NCBI GenBank assembly: GCA_049645705.1
Contig: JBARUK010000088.1
Location: 25,433 to 89,432 of the forward strand
Direction: 5' to 3'
DNA length: 64,000 bases
DNA from: JBGNFV01 sp049645705
GTDB lineage: Bacteria; Bacteroidota; Bacteroidia; Cytophagales; Cyclobacteriaceae
Shown in pieces: positions 8,880-18,555 of the stretch. The translations under genes were made by a program, and so were the position numbers. The stretch's first letter is position 1. Each line of letters starts with the position of its first letter. The notes beneath the pieces are model-generated. The model was not told where the DNA came from, did no database searches, and saw only the letters and a list, made by a program, of their open reading frames with translations.

Positions 8880-9902
8880 ATGAATTGTATTCGTACGATT
8901 AAGACCACCCTGTTAACTGCTATCTGCCTGATTGTGTTCGGGTGTGGTGATGAAAAGAAAGAAAGTGAGGGAGAAAACTCTTCTGCCGAACCGGCAAAGG
9001 AAAATACTGCTGAGCCTGCAGTCAATGTACCTGACTTTAGTGCAGACTCTGCCTATGCGTATATAGACAAGCAGGTGAGCTTTGGCCCGCGGGTACCGGG
9101 TATGGACAGCCATACGGCCGCAGGAGACTACCTGGTGCAGAAACTTGAAGCCTTTGGAGGGCAGGTGCAGCAGCAGACATTCCGGGCAGAGGCATATGAC
9201 GGCACTATGCTGCCGCTCCGCAATATCTTTGCTGCCTTCTACCCTAAAAAACCGAGGCGGATACTGCTGGCAGCTCACTGGGACACGCGGCCATTTGCAG
9301 ACAAGGACGATGAACGCCAGAAGGAGCCTATACTGGGAGCAAACGACGGAGGCAGTGGTGTAGGCGTATTACTGGAAATAGCACGTCTGCTACAGGAAAA
9401 TGAGCCAGCAGTAGGCGTGGACATTATCCTGTTTGACGGAGAAGACTATGGCCAGCCACAGTGGGACACGGACTATCGCGACAAGGGCGAAACCTACTGT
9501 CTGGGCTCTCAATACTGGGCTCAGAATAAGATGCCGGCTAACTATGCGGCTTACTACGGTATACTGCTGGACATGGTGGGAGCAGAAAATGCCCGCTTCG
9601 GCCGCGAGTACTACAGCCAGGAAAACGCCCCTTCTATCCTTAATAATGTGTGGAGGATGGCGCAAACTCTCGGGCACAGCGACTTCTTTTTGAATGAACG
9701 CGCAGGGGCTATCACGGATGATCACTACTTTGTGAACCAGGCGGGAATACCCATGATCGATATTATCGAGTACCACCCGCAGACCTTTTTTGGGTGGTAC
9801 CACCATACGCACGATGACAATATGGACGTAATAAGCCGCCGCACGCTGAATGCGGTGGGTGAAACGGTCACTCACGTGGTGTATACTGAAAGAGGCACCT
9901 GA
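8880..9902 (+). CDS. M28-family glutaminyl-peptide cyclotransferase-like lipoprotein
   Basis: A 340-residue exported lipoprotein: type II signal peptide with lipidated C22 followed by GDEKKES, acidic residues that favour surface export in Bacteroidota. The catalytic domain (about 52-338) has HWDTR (133-137), NDGGSG with a metal-binding Asp (D156), FDGEDYG with a Glu ligand (E188) and a C-terminal HHTHDDN carrying the His ligand. This arrangement with LLDMVG matches the glutaminyl cyclase branch of M28, which converts N-terminal Gln to pyroglutamate; an aminopeptidase role cannot be excluded. Single-gene unit. Confidence 0.85.
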   Translation: MNCIRTIKTTLLTAICLIVFGCGDEKKESEGENSSAEPAKENTAEPAVNVPDFSADSAYAYIDKQVSFGPRVPGMDSHTAAGDYLVQKLEAFGGQVQQQTFRAEAYDGTMLPLRNIFAAFYPKKPRRILLAAHWDTRPFADKDDERQKEPILGANDGGSGVGVLLEIARLLQENEPAVGVDIILFDGEDYGQPQWDTDYRDKGETYCLGSQYWAQNKMPANYAAYYGILLDMVGAENARFGREYYSQENAPSILNNVWRMAQTLGHSDFFLNERAGAITDDHYFVNQAGIPMIDIIEYHPQTFFGWYHHTHDDNMDVISRRTLNAVGETVTHVVYTERGT

Positions 9903-9916
9903 GCTGATAGAAAAAC

Positions 9917-9945
9917 AAAAGCAGGGCCTAAAGGCGCCTGCTTTT
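9917..9945 (+). terminator. Hairpin after the M28 gene
   Basis: Nine-base arms (9917-9925 and 9937-9945, AAAAGCAGG/CCTGCTTTT) with further partial pairing inside. It is 15 bases after the stop codon. T-tracts are short, so termination strength is uncertain. Confidence 0.45.
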
Positions 9946-10722
9946 GAAAATATACTGCAAAAACCCATTGATCTGACCGGATTATGCCGGTACGCCGGAA
10001 AAATTGGGTATTTAAAAACCGGCGAACGACAAACCCGGCCGTCAATTCAATAATAAGACAACCAGGCTATACCGTTTCCATAAAGCAAATAGAAATTACT
10101 ACACAATAGGGGCATAGCCATTGAATCAAGGGGGGGTCTCTCGCTTATATCATATTGAGGGCGTGGGCTTTTAGTAGTCTCTGATGTGTATTCCTTTATA
10201 AACTCGTGAAGTGATCTTATCAACCATTCATAATCGTGGTTGCCATCAGTATTACTTCTTGCACTTGACCGGATAGTCTAATCCTCTGTACGCTCTTAAA
10301 AATGGCAATCGGCAGGGTCTTTAATGCCAGTGTGTTTAAACTGCTTTTTGAATCCTGGATTTTGCGATTGATAACCAACCTAAGGTTGCTTTAAGAGCTG
10401 TATGCTTTATACATGCAACCTTTTTAGCAATGGCCATCATCAAAATATTCAATTTGTTAGCACCAGGTGTAATACCTGGCTAAGACGAACAATAGTCAAA
10501 GGACACCCCTACTCAAGACGTTTTAAAAACGGTTAAGTAACGGTTCAGCATCGGACCAGAGACAGGGAAAAAAGCGGACAGAAAAGGGCAGGTGGTGTAA
10601 AAGGGTATCCAGTGAAAATACAATTTATAATCGAATAGTCAAATGAAGTCTTATGCTATTTTACTTTGTTTGCAATCCTTAACCTGATGGCTATACACAG
10701 GGGGGAGTGAACAGGAAAGGCC
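9946..10722. other. Gene-free interval, possibly decayed sequence
   Basis: About 780 bases without a convincing gene on either strand. A hairpin with GGTTGC/GCAACC arms (10384-10389 and 10415-10420) followed by TTTTT on the plus strand resembles a terminator. The minus strand holds a 50-odd-codon open frame ending near 10230 that starts only at TTG and resembles nothing I know. No terminal repeats or transposase remnant recognised. Confidence 0.4.
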
Positions 10723-11757
10723 TTACCTCGGTCCGCTGGTGGATGGCGGATTGATCCGGAACGATAGCACAACTTCATGGCTGCTATCTCCTAACTGGCT
10801 TACGGCATCGTCGGTAATGAACTCATAGGTATAGTTGATACCGTACTGCGCGCGGTATTTAAACCCAAAAGTAACACCGGCAGAGCGGCCGTATTTGTAA
10901 ATAAGTCCGCCCGATACCTGGTCACGCCATATGGCCAGTGCCATGGCAGAAGCCTGCAGCTCATTCATTTCGTCATAGCGCACAAGTACGGCGGGATTGA
11001 TCTTCCATACTGAGAGCGGAAACTCTATGGTACCTCCTGCCACCAGCGAATGAAATGTGTAGTTTACCTGCGTAGTGGTAGAGTTATCCGGGTCCAGTGC
11101 GGCCTCGGTAATGCTGTGCATGGCGTAACCCAGGTAGAACCTGTCTGAATAAACCGAAAGGCCGAGGTCTACATTGAGGAAGTTGCGTGAGGTACCTCTG
11201 CTGATAAGACTGAAGTACACAAAGTCATTGACGCCGTCTCTGGGGCGAAGCTCTCCCGGATCTAGACGTGGATTGACCAGCTCCAGCCCGATACCTGCAG
11301 ATGCTTTGAACTTACTGGTAACGGGTATATGTATGCTGTAATTGCCACTGATACGGTTGGTACTGAATGGCCCGGACTCATACCGGGATATAAAGAAGCC
11401 CAGACCGTGCTTTAGTTCGTTTTTGCCCCCTTCGCGTAACCGGGCCACCTCTTCTGAAGAGGTACTGGTACGCATGGTCTGCTCCGAGCGGAACAGCTCG
11501 CGGTAGCGGGTAATAGCACCCGAACCACCGGCAAAGACTGTATTGGGCCCGCCATCGAAGCCGGTAAAGGGCTGCCTGAAACCTGCCTGCACCTGCCATT
11601 CGGTATTCATACCACTCAGTGCGGGATTAAAAGCATAGAGGGTCTGATCGAACCGGGAGAAGAGCAATGCCTCCTGCGCCAGTGTCTGTATACCTGTGGC
11701 TGTAATAAGAACTAGTGAAAAGGCTAAAATCCGCAGCCTCATTGTATCAATCAGCAT
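10723..11757 (-). CDS. PorP/SprF family T9SS-associated outer membrane protein
   Basis: Start set at ATG 11757, 10 bases after the upstream gene's stop; ATG 11742 is an alternative, and longer readings run into the upstream gene. A signal peptide (RILAFSLVLITATG, cleaved near LAQ) is followed by ALLFSRFDQTLYAFNPALSGM, the typical PorP/SprF opening, where the membrane barrel begins. The rest is beta-strand rich and ends in a barrel-type strand region. Family members assist gliding/T9SS and are often encoded next to cargo with a type B C-terminal domain, as here. Confidence 0.9.
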   Translation of the reverse strand: MLIDTMRLRILAFSLVLITATGIQTLAQEALLFSRFDQTLYAFNPALSGMNTEWQVQAGFRQPFTGFDGGPNTVFAGGSGAITRYRELFRSEQTMRTSTSSEEVARLREGGKNELKHGLGFFISRYESGPFSTNRISGNYSIHIPVTSKFKASAGIGLELVNPRLDPGELRPRDGVNDFVYFSLISRGTSRNFLNVDLGLSVYSDRFYLGYAMHSITEAALDPDNSTTTQVNYTFHSLVAGGTIEFPLSVWKINPAVLVRYDEMNELQASAMALAIWRDQVSGGLIYKYGRSAGVTFGFKYRAQYGINYTYEFITDDAVSQLGDSSHEVVLSFRINPPSTSGPR

Positions 11758-11767
11758 AAATGTAATC

Positions 11768-14716
11768 TCATCTTTCCAGAAGCAATGTGCCGGTGAGCCG
11801 CTGAGGATTGCTCCCGCGAATCTCAACCACATAATAGTATGTTCCGTCCGGCGCTTCACGCCCGTTTACGGTTCCGTCCCACTCTACCCCGGGGTCTGTG
11901 GTGTCAAACATCACATCTCCCGCACGGTTCAGTACCAGCACACGTACGGGATCGGTCAGGCTGAGGTGAGATACCCCCCAGGTATTATTATCATCTGTAC
12001 CACCGGGGGTGAGCAGGTTATATATGACATCTTCCAGCCCCAGAAGGCGTGGTTCGTATACCTGTACCTGAAAAGACTCTTCTATAAAAGCCCCGGCAGC
12101 GTCTGTAACTCTCACTCTTATGGAATAGTTACCTACTGTGTCCAGTGATACACCCGGTGCTACTACCAGCCTGTTTTGTCTTGCCTCGAACAGGTTGTTA
12201 TTATCGTCTCCTTCACCTGACACCAGGGTGTAGGTGTGAGAGTCCCCGAGGTCTACGTCTTCTACAATGAATCTTCCGACAAGGATGCCTTCTCCCGTAC
12301 CCGTTTCCAGCGAGTCGGCATTGAGTTCCAGCAGTTGGGGTGTATCGTTTATGTTTACAATGGTAAGGGTAAAGTTGGTACTGGCAGAGTTACCGTCCTG
12401 ATCAGTGGCAATGACCTGAAGCTCTTCCTCTCCTACGTCCTGGTTCAGAGGCGTGCCACTGATGGTACGGGTGAGCGGATCGAAATTGATCCACGCGGGA
12501 AGGGCCGGATCAATAAAATGCACCAGCTCATATGTCAGTATATCTCCCGGATCCCTGAAAACTTCCTCTGAAATGGTATAGGAGTAGGCTACGTCTTCAT
12601 CTATGGTCTGGTCGGGTATGCCCTGTACTACGACTGGCGGATTATCTATTTCTGCCACAAAGATGTCGAACCGCCTCTCTGACAGTTGTCCGCCATCGCT
12701 ATCTCTCAGTATAAACCTAAAAAAGTCTTCATCGGTACTGTTACCGGAATGACGATAGGACAATCTCCCGGCATTTATATCTGCCTGGGTGAATGTCTGA
12801 TTTGCCCCCAGCACATTATTGCCTTTTCTCAGTTCTCCTCCGGAGGGTGCCGAAGTGAGGGTATAGGTGAGCTGGACAGCACTGTTATCTTTATCAGTGG
12901 CCAGCAGACTCTGGTCGGTAATAGTAGCGGTGGCCCCCAGGTCTATGGACAGTCCGTTATTGTTGACAATGGTAGGCGGGTCGTTTACCGGCGTCACATT
13001 TATATTTACAGTAAACGTACTGATGGTCCCGCCTGCGCCGTCACTTACCCGGACTCTGAAGCTGTCGCTGGTGGTTTCGGAATCATCGTGGCGGTACAGG
13101 AGCCTGCCCTGGTTTATATCACTTTGTGCAAAAACGGTCGGACTGGAATTGCCATTCAGTAAAAGGGTGCCGTTTTGTACCTGGGTAACGACTGAGTAGG
13201 TTATGTCCCGGCTATTCTGATCTGAATCGCTTACTAACAGGTTAGTATCAGTGATAGTTACGGAAGCCCCTTCGGCTACATTGATCGCGTTGTTGTTAAC
13301 CAATACAGGTGGGTCATTGACATTATTTACTGTCAGGCTAAACTCCTGCCGGGAGAGGTTTATCCCATCTGTAAGCTGAATAACAATGGTATAAGGTCCG
13401 GCCGCTGCATCGGCATCTCCGGGCGTGCCTGTAAGCTGTGCAGTCGGTGAAGGGGTACCGTTGTTAGTGGCTGTAAAGGTGAGCCAGTCGGGCATTTGTA
13501 TGGCTACGATGACCAGGTTATCATTTTCAGGATCCGTAGCAGTAATATTGTATATGTACTGTAGGCCTTCGGTGGCTACCATGTTAGCGGTAGAGCTTAT
13601 GGATGGAGACTCATTTACCTGGGCATTCGTCTCAAAGGAGCCTGCGTCCGGGTCATCCAATCTTAAAAACCGGCGTGTATCAAAGTCCGGGAGTGGCTTC
13701 CTGGAGAAATCCTTTGCCGGTGAGCTTTCCTGGATACTATGGTTTCTGACTGCACCCCCGTTTTTATTCAGGTTGCCCAGGGCTATCTCGGTATTAGGCA
13801 GATCATCCTTATCGAACACAGCGGGCTCATCGTCAGCAATATTATTTTTAGAGTCTACGTCGTAGTTACCATTTACGGATATAGAGTTTAAGCCATTTTC
13901 TGAATAGATACTGTTCCGGAAGACCACTTTGGCATCTGCCCCATTACTAGCGAGCATGATGGCGTCTGAGATGTTGGCCGCAAAACGCAAGTCGTTATTC
14001 TGATAGAACGTGTTATTTATAAAATTAAATCTACTGTTATCGTTACTGCTGGCCACTCCCAAAATAGCACCGCCGCCGCGAGCAGCAAACAGTCCCCGCT
14101 GGGTATTCTGGCTGAATGTGCAGTTCTCTATATCTATTTCACGGTCTGTGTCCAGGTAGATGGCACCGCCGCCCCCGCTACTGGAGGCAGGCGTAGTAAC
14201 GAAGTTTGAGAGAAAGAGGGTTCTGGAAACAAACAGCCGCCCCCGGTCGATGACGGCGATAGCGCCGCCTGCCTGGGCAGCATTGTTGTTAGTAAATTCA
14301 CAATCTGCAACATCCAGGCCGGCTGACGAGCCGTCGACCAGGACTGCTGCCCCGGCTGTTCCGGAACTGCCGAGGTCCAGGCGCAGGTTACGCAAAGTCA
14401 GGGTACCATCTGTTACATTGAATATGCGGGTTTCGCCTGTATTATCGCTGTCAGAGTCACCGCTGATAGTAAGCCGGTCGGCTCCCGGGCCCATCAGGGT
14501 AAGAGACTTACTTAGGGTTATCTGGGTGTTGAGTCTGATGACTGAACCCGGCTCCAGTGCAAATACAATAATGCTTCCGGAGGCTGCATTGGTTATTACC
14601 TGCCGCAAAGACCCTTCGCCTGAGTTGGCTGTACTGGTCACTATCTGGGCCACAGAGGCCTGAGATGTCAGTGCCAGTATAGATAGAATGAGAAAAAGTT
14701 TCGAAACGTTGCGCAT
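11768..14716 (-). CDS. T9SS type B cargo: beta-helix plus cadherin-like repeats
   Basis: A 982-residue exported protein. Signal peptide 1-23; residues about 25-360 form a right-handed beta-helix of the polymorphic-repeat type (SGEGSLRQVI, then short GGAI..-type turns). Residues about 365-890 are tandem Ig/cadherin-like units with repeated NDPP junctions (VNDPPVLVNNN, VNDPPTIVNNN), including calcium-type acidic loops. The last 90 residues (LLTPGGTDDNNTW to GTLLLER) are a gliding-motility-associated CHU_C domain, a T9SS type B signal. Probably a surface adhesin. It is followed directly by a PorP/SprF gene, which type B cargo typically requires. Confidence 0.9.
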   Translation of the reverse strand: MRNVSKLFLILSILALTSQASVAQIVTSTANSGEGSLRQVITNAASGSIIVFALEPGSVIRLNTQITLSKSLTLMGPGADRLTISGDSDSDNTGETRIFNVTDGTLTLRNLRLDLGSSGTAGAAVLVDGSSAGLDVADCEFTNNNAAQAGGAIAVIDRGRLFVSRTLFLSNFVTTPASSSGGGGAIYLDTDREIDIENCTFSQNTQRGLFAARGGGAILGVASSNDNSRFNFINNTFYQNNDLRFAANISDAIMLASNGADAKVVFRNSIYSENGLNSISVNGNYDVDSKNNIADDEPAVFDKDDLPNTEIALGNLNKNGGAVRNHSIQESSPAKDFSRKPLPDFDTRRFLRLDDPDAGSFETNAQVNESPSISSTANMVATEGLQYIYNITATDPENDNLVIVAIQMPDWLTFTATNNGTPSPTAQLTGTPGDADAAAGPYTIVIQLTDGINLSRQEFSLTVNNVNDPPVLVNNNAINVAEGASVTITDTNLLVSDSDQNSRDITYSVVTQVQNGTLLLNGNSSPTVFAQSDINQGRLLYRHDDSETTSDSFRVRVSDGAGGTISTFTVNINVTPVNDPPTIVNNNGLSIDLGATATITDQSLLATDKDNSAVQLTYTLTSAPSGGELRKGNNVLGANQTFTQADINAGRLSYRHSGNSTDEDFFRFILRDSDGGQLSERRFDIFVAEIDNPPVVVQGIPDQTIDEDVAYSYTISEEVFRDPGDILTYELVHFIDPALPAWINFDPLTRTISGTPLNQDVGEEELQVIATDQDGNSASTNFTLTIVNINDTPQLLELNADSLETGTGEGILVGRFIVEDVDLGDSHTYTLVSGEGDDNNNLFEARQNRLVVAPGVSLDTVGNYSIRVRVTDAAGAFIEESFQVQVYEPRLLGLEDVIYNLLTPGGTDDNNTWGVSHLSLTDPVRVLVLNRAGDVMFDTTDPGVEWDGTVNGREAPDGTYYYVVEIRGSNPQRLTGTLLLER

Positions 14717-14817
14717 AAACGGAATACCGTATTCTTAAAAAATTTAACGAAAAAGCGCTTACAATAAAAAGTGAAAATTATTAAATAATATTTACTTATC
14801 AGTAAGAACCGCAAAAT

Positions 14818-15651
14818 TTATCCCTTGAAGGGCGAACCACATGCATGACAAAAGACTGCATTTTCTTTATGCCCAACTGCCCCGCAGTTCTCGCATTTAT
14901 TACGTTCTTCTGCCTGCCGGGTCTTATCTTCCGCCCGGGACAACTCTACGGAAATTATGCCGGTAGGCACGGCTATTATGCCATATCCCAATATCATGAC
15001 AACTGCGGCCAGGGTTTGTCCTATGGTAGTCTGTGGAGCTATGTCTCCATATCCAACTGTAGTTAGAGTCACTATGGCCCAGTAAATGCTCTTTGGTATG
15101 CTGGTAAAGCCATACTCGGGCCCTTCTATAAGGTACATGATAGACCCAATGATGAGGGTCATGGCTGTAACCGCACCTAAAAAAACGGTGATCTTGGCCG
15201 CACTTGCATACATGGCCTTCTTTAATATTTCGGCCTCTCCCAGGTAGCGCGAAAGTTTCAGTATCCTGAATATACGCAAAAGTCTTAGTCCCCTCACCAC
15301 CAGCAGGTATTGGGATCCGGTAAGTATCAGGCTCAGATAGGTGGGCAAGATGGAAAAGAAGTCTACCAGGCCGTAAAAGCTAAAGATGTATCGCCAGGCC
15401 TTACCGGCGGAGATTACCCTTAGTATGTATTCTACAGTAAATAATATTGTAAATACCCACTCCAGGGTACGCAGTAAACCTAAATATTCAGACCTGATAC
15501 CCTGCACACTCTCCAGTATCACAATCATGATACTACAAACAATAGCGATGAGCAGTGCAATGTCAAAACCTTTTCCCGCAGGCGTATCAGCTTCGAAAAT
15601 TACTTCGTGCAGATGCTTTCGCCAGGGTTGTTTTATTACAGTTTTGTCCAC
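14818..15651 (-). CDS. Voltage-gated-type K+ channel with C-terminal zinc ribbon
   Basis: A 277-residue inner membrane channel. Six hydrophobic segments lie within residues about 28-235. The fourth carries the voltage-sensor arginine series (RGLRLLRIFRILKLSR, 120-135) and the pore loop has TTVGYGD (197-203), the K+ selectivity filter. After a short charged helix, residues 253-271 form a CxxC...CxxC zinc ribbon (C253, C256, C268, C271), an uncommon soluble tail for this family. Gating role of the ribbon is unknown. Single-gene unit. Confidence 0.9.
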   Translation of the reverse strand: MDKTVIKQPWRKHLHEVIFEADTPAGKGFDIALLIAIVCSIMIVILESVQGIRSEYLGLLRTLEWVFTILFTVEYILRVISAGKAWRYIFSFYGLVDFFSILPTYLSLILTGSQYLLVVRGLRLLRIFRILKLSRYLGEAEILKKAMYASAAKITVFLGAVTAMTLIIGSIMYLIEGPEYGFTSIPKSIYWAIVTLTTVGYGDIAPQTTIGQTLAAVVMILGYGIIAVPTGIISVELSRAEDKTRQAEERNKCENCGAVGHKENAVFCHACGSPFKG

Positions 15652-15786
15652 AGAATAGAAGGGTTATTTACTACCTGATGCCAAAGATACTTAATCTACG
15701 GACTATCAGGGCAGCGTATTGTTTTTAGGCAATATTAAAATGAGTCGTATCTCAAAGTAACATAATTTATCGGGGCGTGAGAGCAT

Positions 15787-15816
15787 AAAAAAAGGTGCCG
15801 GACTTTGCCGGACACC
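15787..15816 (-). terminator. Intrinsic terminator, minus strand
   Basis: GGTG-CCGG arms (15794-15801) pair with CCGG-(bulge)-CACC (15808-15816), followed on the minus strand by seven T (15793-15787). Best assigned to the 15959-16411 gene about 140 bases upstream. Confidence 0.6.
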
Positions 15817-15958
15817 CTGAACCTAAATAAACATGAAAATTACTCTCATATACGATAGCGGTTTGCCTATAGTTTTACTTACCACAAAAAATATGTGTAC
15901 TTACATGAGATCAGATAAAAGATGTTCATGAAAGCCGTCCAGATAGGACCAGGCACTT

Positions 15959-16411
15959 CTAGACAATGCTTTCAGATTGTACCTCCTTCACTATTTTCAA
16001 AGGGTAAGCTTCTGTGATCTTCTCGTATATTTCTTTTAGCCGCTCTATAGCTTCATCCAGTGTTTCTATCCTATCCAGTTCGATGCTATCATCTTTATCT
16101 AGCAGGTAAATGTGGTAATAGCGATCACTACTTTGGCGAATGGTGATCTCAGGTAGCCCTGATCTTATATCATGTCTATCGAACTGCCAGCTAAATATCC
16201 GGGTATACACTTTTATGCCTGTTTCGGTTGCCTTTAGTAATCTTTCAGGGTAGATGATATTGATGATCACATAAACGGCGAGGGTAACTAAAAAATCTTC
16301 GCTAACTAAAGCTGAAAAGCCCAGAAACATACCTAGAAAGGCCAACCAGCGATCCTTATGATAGTCGTCAATGACTATGGATCGGGTGTCATGTGAGTTC
16401 CATGGCAGCAT
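15959..16411 (-). CDS. Hypothetical membrane-anchored protein
   Basis: A 150-residue protein I do not recognise. Residues about 22-55 form a hydrophobic hairpin (WLAFLGMFLGFSALV, FLVTLAVYVIINIIY). The rest is soluble and charged, with a beta-rich part (PEITIRQSSDRYYHIYLLDKDDSIELD) and a long helix (ETLDEAIERLKEIYEKITEA). Divergent from radA with a 55-base gap. Confidence 0.65.
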   Translation of the reverse strand: MLPWNSHDTRSIVIDDYHKDRWLAFLGMFLGFSALVSEDFLVTLAVYVIINIIYPERLLKATETGIKVYTRIFSWQFDRHDIRSGLPEITIRQSSDRYYHIYLLDKDDSIELDRIETLDEAIERLKEIYEKITEAYPLKIVKEVQSESIV

Positions 16412-16466
16412 ACCAATTGATTTGTCGGGACGAATGTTACTTTTGTAAAGATATAAACATACTGAA

Positions 16467-17846
16467 TTGGCTAAAACGAAAACAACGTATTTTTGCCAGA
16501 ACTGCGGTGCACAGGCCGCAAAATGGCTGGGAAAATGCCCTTCCTGTCATGAATGGAACACCTACGTAGAGGAAGTGGTGGCTACCGGCAAGGCAGACAA
16601 AAGGGACTGGAAGCAGGGTGCAGGCGCCAGCGAACGCCGCGTAAACAAGCCCCAGACGCTGCAGGAGATAACCTATCACGAGGAGGAGCGCACTGATACG
16701 AATGACAAAGAACTGAACCGGGTACTGGGAGGAGGCATAGTACCGGGATCGCTGGTGCTTATAGGCGGAGAGCCGGGCATAGGTAAGTCTACTCTTATGC
16801 TGCAGATCGCGCTGAAGCTCTCAGGCATGAAGATCCTGTACATATCGGGTGAGGAAAGTGCCCGGCAGATAAAGATGCGTGCCTCCCGTATGAAGGCCCA
16901 GTCTGACACATGCTATATACTGACGGAGACGGGCACTCAGCAGATATTTAAACAACTGGAACATGTGGAGCCTGACATGGTGGTGGTAGACTCTATCCAG
17001 ACTATGCACTCTGCCCACCTGGACTCTGCCGCAGGAAGTATCAGCCAGGTGCGGGAATGCACCGCAGAGTTTATGAAATACGCTAAAGAAACAGGCACCC
17101 CTGTATTTCTGATAGGCCACATAACTAAGGAGGGTACGCTGGCAGGGCCAAAGGTACTGGAACATATGGTAGACACGGTCCTTCAGTTTGAAGGTGACCG
17201 GCACCTTGCCTATCGCATATTGAGAACTACTAAGAATCGCTTTGGCAGTACCTCTGAGCTAGGGCTGTACGAAATGCTTAGCGACGGACTGAGGGAGGTA
17301 TCGAACCCCAGTGAAATACTGATCACGCAGCGTGATGAGGGCCTGAGCGGCGTGGCCATCGGTGCTACGCTGGAGGGAAACAGACCCTTGCTCATAGAAA
17401 TACAGTCGCTCGTGAGCATAAGTAATTACGGTACGCCACAGCGCAGCTCTACGGGCTTTGATAATAAGCGCCTGAATATGCTGCTGGCAGTACTGGAAAA
17501 GCGCGTGGGCTTCAAGCTGGGCGCGCAGGATGTTTTTATAAACCTGGCCGGTGGACTGAAGATAGAAGACCCGGCTATGGACCTGGCAGTAGCCATGGCG
17601 CTCGTCTCTTCTTTTGAGGACCTTCCTATAGGTGATAAGATATGCTTTGCCGCCGAGACGGGCCTGGGCGGTGAGCTCAGAGCAGTAAACCGCCTGGAGC
17701 AGCGTATATCTGAAGCAGCCAAACTTGGGTTCAAAATCATCTACGTTAGCCGGTTCGGTATAAAAGGACTGGACACGAAAAAATATGATATCGAAATAAA
17801 AGCCATGGGTAAGCTTCATGAGGTAATTCGCGACCTCTGGGGCTAA
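16467..17846 (+). CDS. radA: DNA repair protein RadA
   Basis: Branch-migration helicase used in recombinational repair. Starts at a TTG; no in-frame ATG precedes it and the resulting MAKTKTTYFCQNCG is the expected N-terminus. The zinc finger is C10, C13, C24, C27. Walker A GGEPGIGKST spans 100-109, the RadA-specific KNRFG lies near 255, and the C-terminal third is the Lon-like domain (GFKLGAQDVFINLAGGLKI). Length 459, normal for the family. Confidence 0.96.
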   Translation: MAKTKTTYFCQNCGAQAAKWLGKCPSCHEWNTYVEEVVATGKADKRDWKQGAGASERRVNKPQTLQEITYHEEERTDTNDKELNRVLGGGIVPGSLVLIGGEPGIGKSTLMLQIALKLSGMKILYISGEESARQIKMRASRMKAQSDTCYILTETGTQQIFKQLEHVEPDMVVVDSIQTMHSAHLDSAAGSISQVRECTAEFMKYAKETGTPVFLIGHITKEGTLAGPKVLEHMVDTVLQFEGDRHLAYRILRTTKNRFGSTSELGLYEMLSDGLREVSNPSEILITQRDEGLSGVAIGATLEGNRPLLIEIQSLVSISNYGTPQRSSTGFDNKRLNMLLAVLEKRVGFKLGAQDVFINLAGGLKIEDPAMDLAVAMALVSSFEDLPIGDKICFAAETGLGGELRAVNRLEQRISEAAKLGFKIIYVSRFGIKGLDTKKYDIEIKAMGKLHEVIRDLWG

Positions 17847-17953
17847 GTTTATCAGGAGAAACGTTTCGTAGCGGCTGTTTTTTTGTATCAATTATTCAGA
17901 TTCTTCTGGATAACTTTACGGAGAAACTAAGAGGAACTGCTACCTGAATAAAC

Positions 17954-18554
17954 ATGGAAAACTTTTTTAGCCAATCACTGAATGTATCGCCCGATATGTT
18001 CACTTATGTGCTCCTCCCCCTCATGATATTTATGGCGCGGATCTGTGATGTTTCCATATCTACACTCCGCATCATATTTGTGCTGAATGGCAGGAAGTCG
18101 ATGGGCCCCGCTCTTCGGCTTTTTCGAGTCGCTCATCTGGCTGCTGGCCATAGGGCAGATATTTCAGCACATCAGTAACCCGGTTACTTATATTGCCTAT
18201 GCAGGTGGCTTCGCTACCGGTACGCTGGTAGGCATGCTGCTGGAAGAGCGCCTGGCCCTGGGCCGGGTGGTGGTAAGGATCATGACCCAAAAGCCAGCAA
18301 CAGAACTCATCGAGTACCTGCGCACGCATAACTTTCGCTATAGCAGCCTGGAAGCGGAAAGCGAGGATGGAAGGGTGAATGTGCTATTTACGGTAGTGAA
18401 GCGGGACCGCCTGCCGGAACTGCTGACTGTACTGCAGACTTACAACCCCAAGGCTTTTTACACCATAGAAGGCGTAAAGAAGGTGAGTGAAGATGATATC
18501 ACTATCAACAGCCCCCTCCGCCACCGCTGGAAGCAGGCACTTAAGATACGGTAG
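17954..18554 (+). pseudogene. UPF0316/DUF2179 membrane protein, frameshifted
   Basis: The ATG at 17954 begins a UPF0316-type N-terminus (MIFMARICDVSISTLRIIFV), but the frame runs off after NGRKSMGP. The rest of the protein (LFGFFESLIWLLAIGQI... with the C-terminal DUF2179 domain) continues in the next frame to 18554. The shift falls at the GGGCCCC run, 18103-18109: removing one base restores a continuous protein of about 199 residues reading KSM-(A/G)-PLFGFF. Either a real disabling indel or a sequencing error in the homopolymer run; nothing suggests programmed frameshifting. Confidence 0.85.
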
Positions 18555-18555
18555 G

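Noticed and set aside
10192..10222. Third copy of the TCGTGAA half-site
   Set aside because: The partner half-site at this spacing is ATTCATA, not TTCACGA, so it does not match the operator.
15833..15931. 32-residue frame starting MKITLIYDSG
   Set aside because: Follows a minus-strand terminator, has no recognised features, and lies in the 3' region of a minus-strand gene.
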